Assembly: GCA_023424865.1 (NCBI GenBank)
Contig: JAFADM010000110.1
Location: 1-20,463 of the forward strand
Direction: 5' to 3'
From: Bacillota bacterium
Lineage (GTDB): Bacteria; Bacillota_A; Clostridia; DSM-8532
DNA: 20,463 nt
Below the pieces are notes generated by a model that made no database searches, had not been told where the DNA came from, and was given only the letters and a program-made list of their open reading frames with translations. This document shows, in pieces, positions 12,458 through 20,463 of the stretch. Both the position numbers and the translations under genes were made by a program. The number at the start of each line of letters is the position of its first letter. Position 1 is the stretch's first letter.

Positions 12458-14956
12458 TTGGACGGAATATGGGAAAAAAGTTTTACGTATAACGGGAAGT
12501 CTTTTACGCTGGATGCCTCACACATCCTTCTTGATGCAGGACTTAAAGCAGGACCTAAAAAAGAGGCGCGGGAGAGATCGCCCTATTTGTTTTCCAGCTT
12601 TGAAGAAATTCTGAAGGAAGGGGCTTTAAAGGACGGTACCCGGGAGCGGCCCATGACCGTTTACATTGCCCCTTCGGTTTACTGGATTAAAGAAGCTGGG
12701 GATCAGGAGACAGTAAGAGCCCGGGAGGGAAGCTTCCTGCCCTATGAAAAGGAAATACGCTGTGAATGGCTTAGTCTGGAAGGACTGGGGGAAAGCCCCC
12801 GTGAGGTTGTGCTGGCGGCCGACAAGGGGCAGGCCCATGGCTGTATAGGCAATTATACTATGTTTCATTTTATTGGAGACGGCCTGCACCTTAAAAACCT
12901 TACCATAGGCAACTACTGCAACGTGGATTTGGTGTATGACAGGGATCCTGCGCTTTCAAGGAAGAAGCGCACTCCTGTTATTACACAGGCGCAGCTCGGT
13001 GATGTGGAAGGCGATTTCTTTTTTGCGGAGGATTGCCATTTTATCAGCCGTTTGAACCTCTATCCCATCTGCGGCGCAAAGCGAAGTCTTTATGCCCGGT
13101 GCCATTTTGAGTGTACCGATGATGCTCTTAACGGAAATGCGGTGTATCAGGAATGTGATTTTGATTTTTACGGAGGCCGTCCCTTATCCGGCACAGATGG
13201 AACGGGTTGTGCGTTTTTAGGCTGTCGTTTCCGGATTATTCCCTCCGAAAAGACGACGGAACCGGAAATGTATTTTATTAAGAATGAAGGCAGCGTAACT
13301 TTAGTCAACTGTGATTTCGAAGCGGACAGGAAGGTTAAGATAGGCTGGAAAAAATATCACGATGGTACCGTAAAATGCTATGATTATCAGAGCCGTTTTA
13401 ACGGAAAAAACTTTTCCATCGGAACACCGGGCCGGGAAACCGTTTCCCTTGAAGGGACAGTGGCTTTAAGAGCCTATATGGCGGCAAAGGATGGGGTTAG
13501 CCTGTACAATACCTGGAATTTGCTTTGCGGTAATGACGGCTGGGATCCTCTGGATGTAAAGGAAGCCGTCAGGATGGTTTCATCGGACCTTCTGAGAATA
13601 CCGACTCAGCTTCTTCTGGACAAAAAACAGCTGGTAATGGAAAGCGGCAGGGATACTTGTACGATTACGGCAAGGGCCTTTTATTTTTATAACGAAGAGG
13701 CTGATTGTGATAAGCTGCTGTGGAGCGTTGAAGAGGGCGGAGACGCTTATCTGGAAATAGACTCTGTGGATGCCCATACGGTTAGGCTGAAAGGTAAAAA
13801 TACCCAACAGATCCCCCGAAATGTTCTTCTCACCGCGCACACGGAAGGGGGTCTTTCTGCTTCCGCAGCAATTGTGATAAAGCCTTTTGAAACTCCGGCG
13901 CCTTTACTAAAAGGCCTGCCCAAAATAGAAAATGAGTACGGAAAGCTTGTGCTTCGGTATGAGCTGGAAGTAAAAGAAGGCAAGGATTACGCGGATTGCT
14001 CGGAAATAACCTGGTTTAGAAGACTCAGCGGCAGTGAAGGAGAGAGCAGAAAGGTGTCTGCTGGCCGGGAGGGAATGTGCAACCGGAGCTATGAACTCAA
14101 CGACGACGACCTTGACGGGATGATTATGGCCCGAATTGTGCCTAAGACAAGCAGCAGCAGGCCAGGAGAGCCTGTCTGTGTGTCCTTTGGAAGAAATATT
14201 GAAAGAGCCGATATAGCGGTTCATGACAGAGTATGGACAGACTTTTCCACTCTTCCACTGGAACAGCAGCCGGAGGCTTTGCCAGGTTATTGGCTTTTGG
14301 ATTTTTATGAGCCTGTGGATAAAAGCGGTTTCGGTGAGTGGCGAAAGTGGATATCCGTTCTTCCGAAGAGGGCATGGGGCTATGGGGAACTGGGCAATGG
14401 CTGTGTAGGAAAGGGTTTATACCCGGTAACACAGGGGACCCGCCTGTTCTATGTTCCAAGACTCCAAAGCAGTATGGGCATGAAGGTAAAGCTTACGGCT
14501 GATCCGGCAAAAACTGCCGGACAGGGCTTCGGGAGTGCGGGCCAATACATGGATGTATGCGTAAAATTCCATGTCCCATCCATGACAGGCTACGCTCTTC
14601 GCATTAAAAGAACCGTGGAAGCATCTGACGCAGTAGCCATGTTTCTGGTCAGCTATAAAGACGGGACGGCCGCACCTGTTTCAGAACAGGTAATGACCGG
14701 CTGCTTCCGGACAGGCTTTCAGGTAGAGCTGCAGGCTGAACCGGGAAAGTTAAGTGTACGGGCTTATACGAAAGACAATAGGCCTTGTGGATGGGAAGAA
14801 GCAAGCGCGGTGAAGCTGGAGGCACAGGTACCCTTTTTACCCTTCACCGGGTTTGGCGTGGTGCACACGGGGACCAGCGGTGACGGGGGATGGCAGAATA
14901 CGGTTATGCTTCATGAAATGGAAATAGCATTTGACAATGTACAACAAACCGTATAA
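12458..14956 (+). CDS. Pectinesterase-like beta-helix protein, no signal peptide
   Basis: An 832-residue protein. Residues about 60-340 form regular short strands typical of a right-handed parallel beta-helix and match pectin methylesterase in layout: TVYIAPSVYW, ITQAQLGDVEGDFFFAEDCHF (176-195), SLYARCHFECTDDALNG (210-226), YQECDFDFYGG, GCAFLGCRF. A YNTWNLLCGNDGWDP segment follows at 350-364. Residues about 385-570 look like Ig-like domains, and the C-terminal third (about 590-830) looks like a lectin/laminin-G type beta-sandwich. By eye, the Q-D of the family motif QDTL is replaced (RLNL), while an Asp remains where DFIFG is expected (DDALNG). The start is TTG 12458, 7 bases after AAGGA; the N-terminus has no signal peptide although such domains are usually secreted. 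It is last in the importer operon. It may be a cytosolic enzyme acting on imported oligosaccharides, or a binding protein that lost its activity. Confidence 0.75.
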   Translation: MDGIWEKSFTYNGKSFTLDASHILLDAGLKAGPKKEARERSPYLFSSFEEILKEGALKDGTRERPMTVYIAPSVYWIKEAGDQETVRAREGSFLPYEKEIRCEWLSLEGLGESPREVVLAADKGQAHGCIGNYTMFHFIGDGLHLKNLTIGNYCNVDLVYDRDPALSRKKRTPVITQAQLGDVEGDFFFAEDCHFISRLNLYPICGAKRSLYARCHFECTDDALNGNAVYQECDFDFYGGRPLSGTDGTGCAFLGCRFRIIPSEKTTEPEMYFIKNEGSVTLVNCDFEADRKVKIGWKKYHDGTVKCYDYQSRFNGKNFSIGTPGRETVSLEGTVALRAYMAAKDGVSLYNTWNLLCGNDGWDPLDVKEAVRMVSSDLLRIPTQLLLDKKQLVMESGRDTCTITARAFYFYNEEADCDKLLWSVEEGGDAYLEIDSVDAHTVRLKGKNTQQIPRNVLLTAHTEGGLSASAAIVIKPFETPAPLLKGLPKIENEYGKLVLRYELEVKEGKDYADCSEITWFRRLSGSEGESRKVSAGREGMCNRSYELNDDDLDGMIMARIVPKTSSSRPGEPVCVSFGRNIERADIAVHDRVWTDFSTLPLEQQPEALPGYWLLDFYEPVDKSGFGEWRKWISVLPKRAWGYGELGNGCVGKGLYPVTQGTRLFYVPRLQSSMGMKVKLTADPAKTAGQGFGSAGQYMDVCVKFHVPSMTGYALRIKRTVEASDAVAMFLVSYKDGTAAPVSEQVMTGCFRTGFQVELQAEPGKLSVRAYTKDNRPCGWEEASAVKLEAQVPFLPFTGFGVVHTGTSGDGGWQNTVMLHEMEIAFDNVQQTV

Positions 14957-14983
14957 TGTAGCGGAAAGAAAAACGGGTCAAAT

Positions 14984-15183
14984 TTACCATTCAATCCGGA
15001 CAACTTCGCTTGAGGCTCTGATGGTAGGGATAAGCCCATCAGCAACAAGCCGCCTATTCTCATAACCAATGCTGTCCCAATTATTAAGATAACCGGAAAT
15101 ACGTTTTATGTGTTCCGGCAAACAGCTTCGGTGCTCATATCGGCAATCGCTTTCGCCAGCGGTTGCCGTTTTGTGTTTAATTC
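14984..15183 (-). pseudogene. Probable C-terminal remnant of a serine recombinase
   Basis: The last 40 codons read PEHIKRISGYLNNWDSIG, then YENRRLVADGLIPTIRASSE and VVRIEW, ending at TAA 14986-14984. From memory this resembles the C-terminus of large serine recombinases of Firmicute integrative elements (WDS-x-x-x-DKR-x-VVDGLI-x-x-IRATS-x-x-x-x-IEW). The preceding homologous-looking stretch (AKAIADMSTEA) lies in another frame (15183-15106), so a frameshift near 15122-15130 joins them, and an in-frame TAA at 15186-15184 cuts it off upstream. No catalytic N-terminus is present, so this is decayed. It sits at the border between the sugar locus and the AT-rich sigma/ABC block. Confidence is limited because no search was run. 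Confidence 0.4.
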
Positions 15184-15341
15184 TTAAAGGGTTTGAGGAG
15201 GTTCCCAAACAAGCAGCTTTTCGTGACTGTATCCACAGTCACATTTTTGTCGTTTAGTAAAATCCCCAAAACAGCAAAAAATGAGTATAATTATAAGAAA
15301 CTCTAATATTAAAAATGATAAAAATATAAATTCAGTAGTGC

Positions 15342-15370
15342 TGAAACTATTCACCCAATCAAAACGAATA
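15342..15370 (+). promoter_or_regulatory. Candidate ECF-type promoter of the sigma factor operon
   Basis: TGAAAC (15342-15347), a 17-base spacer and CGAATA (15365-15370). This fits the TGAAAC / CG-TA pattern of ECF sigma factors (Bacillus SigW-like promoters use 16 bases). The rest of the 15187-15399 stretch is AT-rich with no gene I can support; the hydrophobic minus-strand frame there lacks a convincing ribosome-binding site. Confidence 0.45.
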
Positions 15371-15399
15371 TATAGGTAAGAGGACAAGTAAAGGGAAAT

Positions 15400-15954
15400 G
15401 TGATTTTGAATGAGGAAATGCGGTTGATTCGCAAGATACAAAGAACCGGCAATAGAGAGGCCGCTAATATATTAATATGCAATTATTATGATGAAATTTA
15501 TAGATATGTTTACAAGCAAACCTCTAATAAACACACCTCTATGGATTTAACACAGAATATTTTTATATCCATGCTTAAATCAATTTCTAACTATAATGGA
15601 AAACAAGCAGGCTTTCGTACCTGGCTGTACCGAATTGCAACAAATAAAACTATTGATTATCTCCGTAGGCGTACGGCAGAAGGAAAACACATTCTTGATA
15701 TTGAAGCTATTGATATTTCCGACGAAGCAGAATTTACACGGCAAATAGAAATCAAAGATTTGTTATCACGATTGCAGGACTATATAAATTCTTTGGAAAT
15801 CGAATTACAACAAATTTTTAGACTAAAGTTCTTTGGTGATTATACCTTTACACAGATCGCGGCTCTTCTGTCGCTATCGGAATCAACGGTAAAATCAAAA
15901 TATTATCGCTTACTGAAAACACTTAGACAGGAGTTTAAGGATGAAAATTATTGA
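15400..15954 (+). CDS. ECF-type RNA polymerase sigma factor
   Basis: A 184-residue sigma factor with regions 2 and 4 only. Region 2 spans about residues 26-95 (YYDEIYRYVYKQ, then MDLTQNIFISML, FRTWLYRIATNKTIDYLRRR, where -10 recognition and melting occur). Region 4 is about 125-180 (LQQIFRLKFFGDYTFTQIAA, LLSLSESTVKSKYYRLLKTL), a helix-turn-helix for the -35. It has no extended C-terminal domain. The start is GTG 15400 or TTG 15406, with AAAGGG at 15390-15395; ATG 15418 would remove six residues. It overlaps the next gene by 14 bases. The promoter at 15342 has an ECF consensus, suggesting it transcribes itself and the ABC genes after it. Confidence 0.9.
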   Translation: MILNEEMRLIRKIQRTGNREAANILICNYYDEIYRYVYKQTSNKHTSMDLTQNIFISMLKSISNYNGKQAGFRTWLYRIATNKTIDYLRRRTAEGKHILDIEAIDISDEAEFTRQIEIKDLLSRLQDYINSLEIELQQIFRLKFFGDYTFTQIAALLSLSESTVKSKYYRLLKTLRQEFKDENY

Positions 15955-16681
15955 GCCTTCCCAATACGAAAAGGATAAAGAGATTGATGCTATTTTATCT
16001 AAGGGGCTGTCAAAGCCTAAGAGCCTTTGGGGGTATCTAAGCAACATATACAGCGCACTTGGATTTAGATATATTTTTTTAGATATGGCTTTTCCAATAG
16101 TAATGTCCGTCATTGCGATGATTGGCTTTATTGTACTATATCCTCTAGCCTTGAAACAGCACATATACGCCACGCTATTTGCAATAGCTCCAATGTTCTT
16201 TATCTTTATTGTGCTGTTTACCGAAAAAATGGAGCAGGTTAACGGTTTATTCGAATTAAAAATGACCTATAAATATACCATACAGCAGATTGCCGCATTT
16301 CGTATACTGTGTTTCTCGCTTTTGGGTACAGTGCTTTGTACCTTTATAAGCCTGTATTTAAGTCAATTATTAGTTGTATATAGCTTTTTCAGAGCATTCT
16401 CCCTTTCTCTTTGTGCATTGTTCCTGTGGGCATATTTAACTTTATTTATTATGCGGCATTTCAATTGGAAATGGTTTCACCTTTTTGTTGTGCTGCCTTG
16501 GATTATGACTGGCTTTATGCCAATAGGGCTTTTAGGAAATAATTGGGAGGTTTTTCTATCCCAAATACCTGTTGCTGTAACTATGTTTGCCGCTGCAATT
16601 GCGTGTGCGTTATTTCTTATGGAAATAAAAAAACTTATAAATACTCATAAAAGAGAGGTTGCATATTATGTTGGCTATTAA
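15941..16681 (+). CDS. 6-TM membrane protein in the anti-sigma position
   Basis: A 246-residue protein with a short charged N-terminus (about 45 residues) and six likely membrane helices (about 46-70, 75-94, 120-142, 150-170, 177-198 and 209-228). It has no zinc-finger HxxxCxxC motif of ZAS anti-sigma factors and no EAA loop. ATG 15941 follows CAGGAG by 7 bases and overlaps the sigma gene by 14; the 3' end overlaps the ATPase gene by 14. Tight coupling on both sides suggests a job with either the sigma factor or the transporter, for example a membrane-bound regulator or a third transporter subunit. I do not recognise the family. Confidence 0.75.
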   Translation: MKIIEPSQYEKDKEIDAILSKGLSKPKSLWGYLSNIYSALGFRYIFLDMAFPIVMSVIAMIGFIVLYPLALKQHIYATLFAIAPMFFIFIVLFTEKMEQVNGLFELKMTYKYTIQQIAAFRILCFSLLGTVLCTFISLYLSQLLVVYSFFRAFSLSLCALFLWAYLTLFIMRHFNWKWFHLFVVLPWIMTGFMPIGLLGNNWEVFLSQIPVAVTMFAAAIACALFLMEIKKLINTHKREVAYYVGY

Positions 16682-17522
16682 TAATGTAACAAAAAAATAC
16701 GGTAATTTTACCGCCCTTGAAGATATAACGATTGAGTTTACAAGTGGTGTTTACGGCCTGCTTGCACCAAACGGTGCAGGAAAAACCACTTTAATAAAAA
16801 TGCTTACGACTCTGCTTTTTCCTACAAAAGGTGAGATATTGTGGGGCGGCAGCGAAATTACCAAATTGGACGAAGAATATCGAGGTATTGTCGGATACCT
16901 GCCTCAGGAGTTTGGATACTATAAAAATCAATCTCCCCGCCAATTTCTAAACTATCTGGCGGCACTAAAGGGAATTGACCGAGCAACCGCAAAACGCAAG
17001 ACGGAGGAGCTTTTGGAGCTTGTTTCACTTAGCGAAGTTATTGATAAAAAAATGCGGAAGTTTTCTGGTGGTATGATTCAGAGGGTAGGCATTGCACAGG
17101 CCATGTTAAATGAACCTAAGATATTAATACTGGATGAGCCAACAGCAGGACTTGACCCAAAGGAACGGGTGCGTTTTCGCAATTTAATCTCTGCTCTTTC
17201 AAAAGACCGTATTGTTATTCTTTCTACGCATATTGTTTCCGATATTGAAACAATTGCAAACCATGTAATTATGTTCAAAGATCATAAGTTGCTTTGCAAC
17301 GATTCCCCCGTCAACATTTGCAATACTTTACACGGAAAGGTATATGAAACATGGGAAATTGAAACGGTTACACAACCGCATCTTCTGTTGACGCAACGGC
17401 AGGAGGATGGGCATACTCTTGTGCGGTTTGCCTGCGATACGGAATACACAGGCGCTGCAAAGCCGGTCGTTCCAAATCTGGAGGACGTATTTTTATATGC
17501 CTACCGTGATGAGGTGTCTTAA
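16668..17522 (+). CDS. ABC transporter ATPase, BcrA/CcmA-like
   Basis: A 284-residue nucleotide-binding subunit of an ABC-2-type exporter. Motifs: Walker A APNGAGKTT (33-41), Q-loop Gln80 in GYLPQEFGYY, signature FSGGM (132-136), Walker B ILILDEP (152-158) and switch His188 in LSTHIVSD. The C-terminal extension (about 200-284) is usual for this subfamily. The start is ATG 16668 with GAGAGG 9 bases upstream; the in-frame TTG at 16659 touches that site and adds three residues. Relatives export antimicrobial peptides, bacitracin or lipids and often give resistance. It overlaps the preceding gene and, by one base, the first permease. Confidence 0.95.
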   Translation: MLAINNVTKKYGNFTALEDITIEFTSGVYGLLAPNGAGKTTLIKMLTTLLFPTKGEILWGGSEITKLDEEYRGIVGYLPQEFGYYKNQSPRQFLNYLAALKGIDRATAKRKTEELLELVSLSEVIDKKMRKFSGGMIQRVGIAQAMLNEPKILILDEPTAGLDPKERVRFRNLISALSKDRIVILSTHIVSDIETIANHVIMFKDHKLLCNDSPVNICNTLHGKVYETWEIETVTQPHLLLTQRQEDGHTLVRFACDTEYTGAAKPVVPNLEDVFLYAYRDEVS

Positions 17523-18682
17523 TGGCTGTTTATAGGTATGAGATTAAGAAATTGCTTTCATCCGTGTCTGTATGGGGATTTATAGCCATATGCCTTATGT
17601 TTAACCTATTCCTGGTGATAAACAGCTCCGGCGATAAATATGCTGATTTTATCGGTGCTATTTCAAGTGATACAGGGAACATACTTAACCAATCTTTTTA
17701 TGCGAGCCTTTCTCAATTAAAAATAAGTGATGAACAGACGGAATTATTGGAACAGCTTAAATCTGACACTGACAATGTAACTGATGTGTTTGACGATTAC
17801 GACACAAAGGAAATTGGTGAACGGTACATTGCCGCATCAGGGGCAACAGGCCGCTTTGCTGAGAATATACGACAAAAGTATATGCTATTGCAAAATGTAG
17901 TCAATGAAAAAGGGGAGAAAAACGAAAGTCAGACGCTTTATTTTGCCGGAGCTACATATACACGACATCAACAGCTATTTAATAGCTTGATAGGATGGCT
18001 TCTTATCGAGGGCATACTCATCTCGGTCCTTTTGGTTTTTCTTTCAGTGGGATATGAACGAACCCAGAGGACGGAAGCTATTGTCTATTCTGCGAAAAAG
18101 GGCCGCAAGGTCCTCCTTACGAAAATTTCAGCATCTATTTCAGTGGGGCTTAGCGCATATATGCTATTGACTTTATTTACTTTGCTTATCTATTTCATTT
18201 CGAATGATTACGGGGATATTTGGAACAGTAATGTATCAAGCCTGTTTAATTACAGATATGACCTTATAGCCGGGTACAGGCCGTTTGTAACATGGCATAG
18301 CTTTAGCGTCGCGGCTTATTTAATTGCAATGCTTGGAATAAGTACAAGTCTAATTCTATGTTTTTCATTTATGGCTTTTGGTATAGCGCTAATTATAGAC
18401 AATCATTATATAGGTTTTCTGGTTTACCTTGCAATGAATGCAACTATTGTTGCACTGCCGATGCAAATTCCACAAACACTGACTGCGGGATTGTATGTAA
18501 GATATTATTCCATGCTTACGCCTGTTTGGTTATGGTTGAAACATAGCATATGGTTTACAGACGGTGATGTAGATATACTTTGGCCCCACTTTGAAACATT
18601 GGGAATATCTGTTTCACTTTTAGCTTTAATGATTTTCTCTATGCTTTCCAATACTTATTTTAGAAAGAGAGATTTGACATGA
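17522..18682 (+). CDS. ABC-2-type permease subunit 1
   Basis: A 386-residue membrane protein with one N-terminal helix (about residues 15-33, VWGFIAICLMFNLFLVI), a large outside loop of some 120 residues, then about six helices in the C-terminal half. This TM-loop-TM layout is characteristic of ABC-2 exporters with large extracellular domains. The ATG overlaps the ATPase stop (TAATG), and the 3' end shares ATGA with the next gene. It forms a transporter with the preceding ATPase and following permease; the substrate is not known. Confidence 0.85.
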   Translation: MAVYRYEIKKLLSSVSVWGFIAICLMFNLFLVINSSGDKYADFIGAISSDTGNILNQSFYASLSQLKISDEQTELLEQLKSDTDNVTDVFDDYDTKEIGERYIAASGATGRFAENIRQKYMLLQNVVNEKGEKNESQTLYFAGATYTRHQQLFNSLIGWLLIEGILISVLLVFLSVGYERTQRTEAIVYSAKKGRKVLLTKISASISVGLSAYMLLTLFTLLIYFISNDYGDIWNSNVSSLFNYRYDLIAGYRPFVTWHSFSVAAYLIAMLGISTSLILCFSFMAFGIALIIDNHYIGFLVYLAMNATIVALPMQIPQTLTAGLYVRYYSMLTPVWLWLKHSIWFTDGDVDILWPHFETLGISVSLLALMIFSMLSNTYFRKRDLT

Positions 18683-19851
18683 AAATTGTTTTATATGAAA
18701 TGAAGAAAATTTGGAACATAAAACTACTTTTAATTATTACAGGGCTTTGTGTTCTATTCTTTTTTATGTTTATGCACTTTTATATAAAGCACTTTCCCAA
18801 TGGGCATCCTGAAACGGAAGAAATTGATTATAGCATCCAAATGATAAAGCAGTATGGCACTACATTGGAACCGGAAGAATATAAAGAATTCATTGTAAAA
18901 GCTTATGGAGAAATAAGTTCTCAAATGGAAGCATATATCAAAAATAATGCAGTCTTTTCTGCGGCAGGAATATATACCTTAGCGGATTTTGAAAAAGTAT
19001 ATCAAAAAAGTGAAACTACGCAACTTGAGGACAATGCTATAAAAATACTGTTAGGAGAGGAATCCGATTTTCTCCTTTTTAAACTGCAGGCTCTTAACTC
19101 TATTGAGGAAGCTTATCATGCCGATTTTAATTATACCCTTCATACCTTAAATGAAAAAGAACAGTTGCGACTTACAAAAATTCAATATACAGGAAAATAT
19201 AATAATATTAATAACATAATGAGCGGATGGGTAATTGAGAATACCGTCATGTACACAATGTGTTTTTCTGTATTAGTGATATTGGCGGTATTAGTGCTTA
19301 TTGCCCCAATCATAATTACGGATCGCACCCAAAACATATACCTTTTACAATACACTTCAAAGAATGGAAGGAAAATTTTCAATCAACAGTTTGCCGCTGT
19401 TATTCTATCAGCATTTTTTCTGACCAGCGCCTTAATTTTTATTTTCGGAGCAATTTACAGTCTAAATGGAACAAAGCTATTTGTGAATAACGGTCTTATA
19501 TCTTTTATTGGTTTCAACGAGTTTTGGTTTGATATAACCTACGGGCAGTATATTTTGCTTTGCGTTATGCTTCTTTATTTGCTATGTTTAGGAACAGCCA
19601 GTATTGCCTTTGTACTCTCCAGGTATAGCTCTAATATCATCAGCTTGATACTAAAACTAATCCCTGCTTTTGCTGCTCTTTGGGCATTATGTTTTGGGGT
19701 TTTCTGTGGCACTTTCGGTTCAGGTAATCCTTTATATAGGCAAACAAAGATCTTTGGAATAGAGCCTATTGTTTGCAGTCTTTTATTCGCAGCAGGGTTA
19801 GCTGCTTCTTTTTATATTTTGCATAGAGAGAAAAAAATTGATATTCTTTAA
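18679..19851 (+). CDS. ABC-2-type permease subunit 2
   Basis: A 390-residue membrane protein with the same plan as subunit 1: TM1 at about residues 14-34, a large extracellular loop to about residue 180 and then about six helices, ending in a short KK-rich cytoplasmic tail. Sequence similarity to subunit 1 is low by eye, so the pair is probably a heterodimer from an old duplication. AGAAAGAGAG lies 7 bases before ATG 18679. No convincing terminator is seen in the 125 bases that follow. Confidence 0.85.
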   Translation: MKIVLYEMKKIWNIKLLLIITGLCVLFFFMFMHFYIKHFPNGHPETEEIDYSIQMIKQYGTTLEPEEYKEFIVKAYGEISSQMEAYIKNNAVFSAAGIYTLADFEKVYQKSETTQLEDNAIKILLGEESDFLLFKLQALNSIEEAYHADFNYTLHTLNEKEQLRLTKIQYTGKYNNINNIMSGWVIENTVMYTMCFSVLVILAVLVLIAPIIITDRTQNIYLLQYTSKNGRKIFNQQFAAVILSAFFLTSALIFIFGAIYSLNGTKLFVNNGLISFIGFNEFWFDITYGQYILLCVMLLYLLCLGTASIAFVLSRYSSNIISLILKLIPAFAALWALCFGVFCGTFGSGNPLYRQTKIFGIEPIVCSLLFAAGLAASFYILHREKKIDIL

Positions 19852-19910
19852 TATTATTTATGATAGCAAAAAGTAAACTGGAATACGACGCGTCCTTCTG
19901 CGCAAATAAA

Positions 19911-19943
19911 ACCCTCTACTATAACACCAGACTTTGATAGGGT
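19911..19943. promoter_or_regulatory. Dyad upstream of the MerR-type gene
   Basis: ACCCT (19911-19915) and AGGGT (19939-19943) form inverted arms around a 23-base centre that contains CTATAA. A MerR protein would recognise such a dyad in its own promoter, but no paired -35/-10 of 19-20-base spacing is clear. Confidence 0.25.
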
Positions 19944-19976
19944 GATATTATGGTGCAATAGAATGGTGGTGAGAAA

Positions 19977-20463
19977 ATGAACACTTACAAGACATCCGAA
20001 ATTGCACATAGCATAGGGATCCATCCCAATACCGTGCGTCTTTATGAAGAACTTGAACTAATTCCCAAACCGGCGTAAAAAAAATGGCTACCGTGTCTTT
20101 ACAGATTTTCATATAGAGCAGATTAAATTTGCGAGAATTGCTCTAAAGGTTGAAGTTCTGCAAAATGGCCTGAGAAAGCAGGTAATTGTTATTATTAAGA
20201 CCTCCGTGCTTGGGAATTTTAGCAAGGCAATTTGCTTGACGGAATATTATCTGCAACAGATTAGAATTGAGCAAAGAAATGCCGAAGAAGCCATAGTGAT
20301 TACTAAAAAATTGTTATCAGGTGACAGGCAGGAAATATACACTACGTTTTTAACCAGAAAAGAAGCAGCCGATTATCTGCAAATATCAATAGACACTTTA
20401 AGAAATTGGGAAATGAACGGCTTGCTTACAGTAAAGCGAAAACAAAATGGTTATCGCGCTTAT
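19977..20463 (+). pseudogene. MerR-type regulator with two HTH domains, frameshifted, runs off window
   Basis: ATG 19977, after GGTGGTGAG, starts a MerR helix-turn-helix: YKTSEIAHSIGIHPNTVRLY then EELELIPKP. It stops at TAA 20076-20078. In the +1 frame from about 20074 the protein goes on without a stop to 20463: RKKNGYRVFTDFHIEQIKFA, a coiled helical region, then a second MerR-like HTH (LTRKEAADYLQISIDTLRNW). The NGYRVFTDFH segment is the normal continuation of the first HTH, so one indel upstream of base 20076 separates the two halves. The TAA includes the first two bases of an A8 run (20077-20084), so slippage in that run cannot rescue it. Either a pseudogene, a sequencing error, or, less likely, programmed frameshifting. 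Double-HTH MerR proteins occur in Firmicutes; the ABC operon upstream is a plausible target. Confidence 0.7.

Noticed and set aside
12219..12525. Several Pro/Cys/Leu-rich minus-strand frames over the minisatellite
   Set aside because: All come from the purine-rich repeat being read on the other strand; the repeated peptide reflects DNA repeats, and no ribosome-binding site is present.
12327..12614. Plus-strand 95-codon frame through the minisatellite
   Set aside because: It starts in the repeat without a ribosome-binding site and then overlaps the beta-helix gene in a different frame.
15184..15441. Hydrophobic 85-codon minus-strand frame with CDCGYSHEKL
   Set aside because: Its start lies in the sigma gene without a ribosome-binding site and the hydrophobic stretch is what AT-rich DNA often gives; only its end may belong to the decayed recombinase.

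Overview
The window looks like chromosome from an anaerobic Firmicute, most likely a Lachnospiraceae-type Clostridia. The reasons are strong AGGAGG ribosome-binding sites, TTG/GTG starts, a large membrane-bound AraC regulator next to an LplA/LplB/YtcP-type sugar importer without its own ATPase, an M42 peptidase, and an ECF-sigma/ABC cassette. This assignment is inference from gene content; no rRNA or tRNA gene is visible.

Layout. (1) Bases 1-2400: the 3' part of an M42 aminopeptidase gene with a terminator, a small structured repeat, then an EamA/DMT permease on the minus strand with a clear promoter. (2) Bases 2385-3935, minus strand, AT-rich: an amidohydrolase whose reading frame extends past its first ATG, followed by a 55-residue protein that is about 70% asparagine. 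(3) Bases 4133-5803: a coupled pair of a SAM methyltransferase and a stand-alone SMC/ABC-like ATPase. (4) Bases 5871-14956: a carbohydrate-uptake locus with a two-TM sensor/AraC regulator, a lipoprotein binding protein, two permeases and an 832-residue cytoplasmic beta-helix protein resembling pectinesterase. The binding-protein promoter has phased TGTCAC repeats that are good candidates for the regulator's operator. (5) Bases 14984-15183: a probable decayed serine-recombinase tail. (6) Bases 15342-19851, AT-rich: an ECF sigma factor with an ECF-like promoter in front of it, a 6-TM membrane protein, an ABC ATPase and two ABC-2-type permeases, all overlapping or nearly so. (7) Bases 19977-20463: a frameshifted MerR-type regulator with two helix-turn-helix domains that runs off the window.

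How the parts work together. In the sugar locus the AraC protein probably senses a ligand outside the cell and switches on the importer. The lipoprotein and two permeases bring in an oligosaccharide using a shared ATPase encoded elsewhere, and the beta-helix protein probably acts on, or binds, the imported or surface polysaccharide. A strong terminator and a copy of the structured repeat between the binding-protein and permease genes probably make the binding protein the most abundant component. In the last block the sigma factor probably transcribes its own export or resistance operon; the membrane protein sits where an anti-sigma factor would normally be. The recombinase remnant, the composition shift and the broken MerR gene mark the right-hand third as accessory DNA.

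Most worth following up: the asparagine-rich microprotein, the paired structured repeat, the phased operators, the ECF-sigma/ABC cassette with its unusual second gene, and the pectinesterase-like protein that seems to lack part of the catalytic site.
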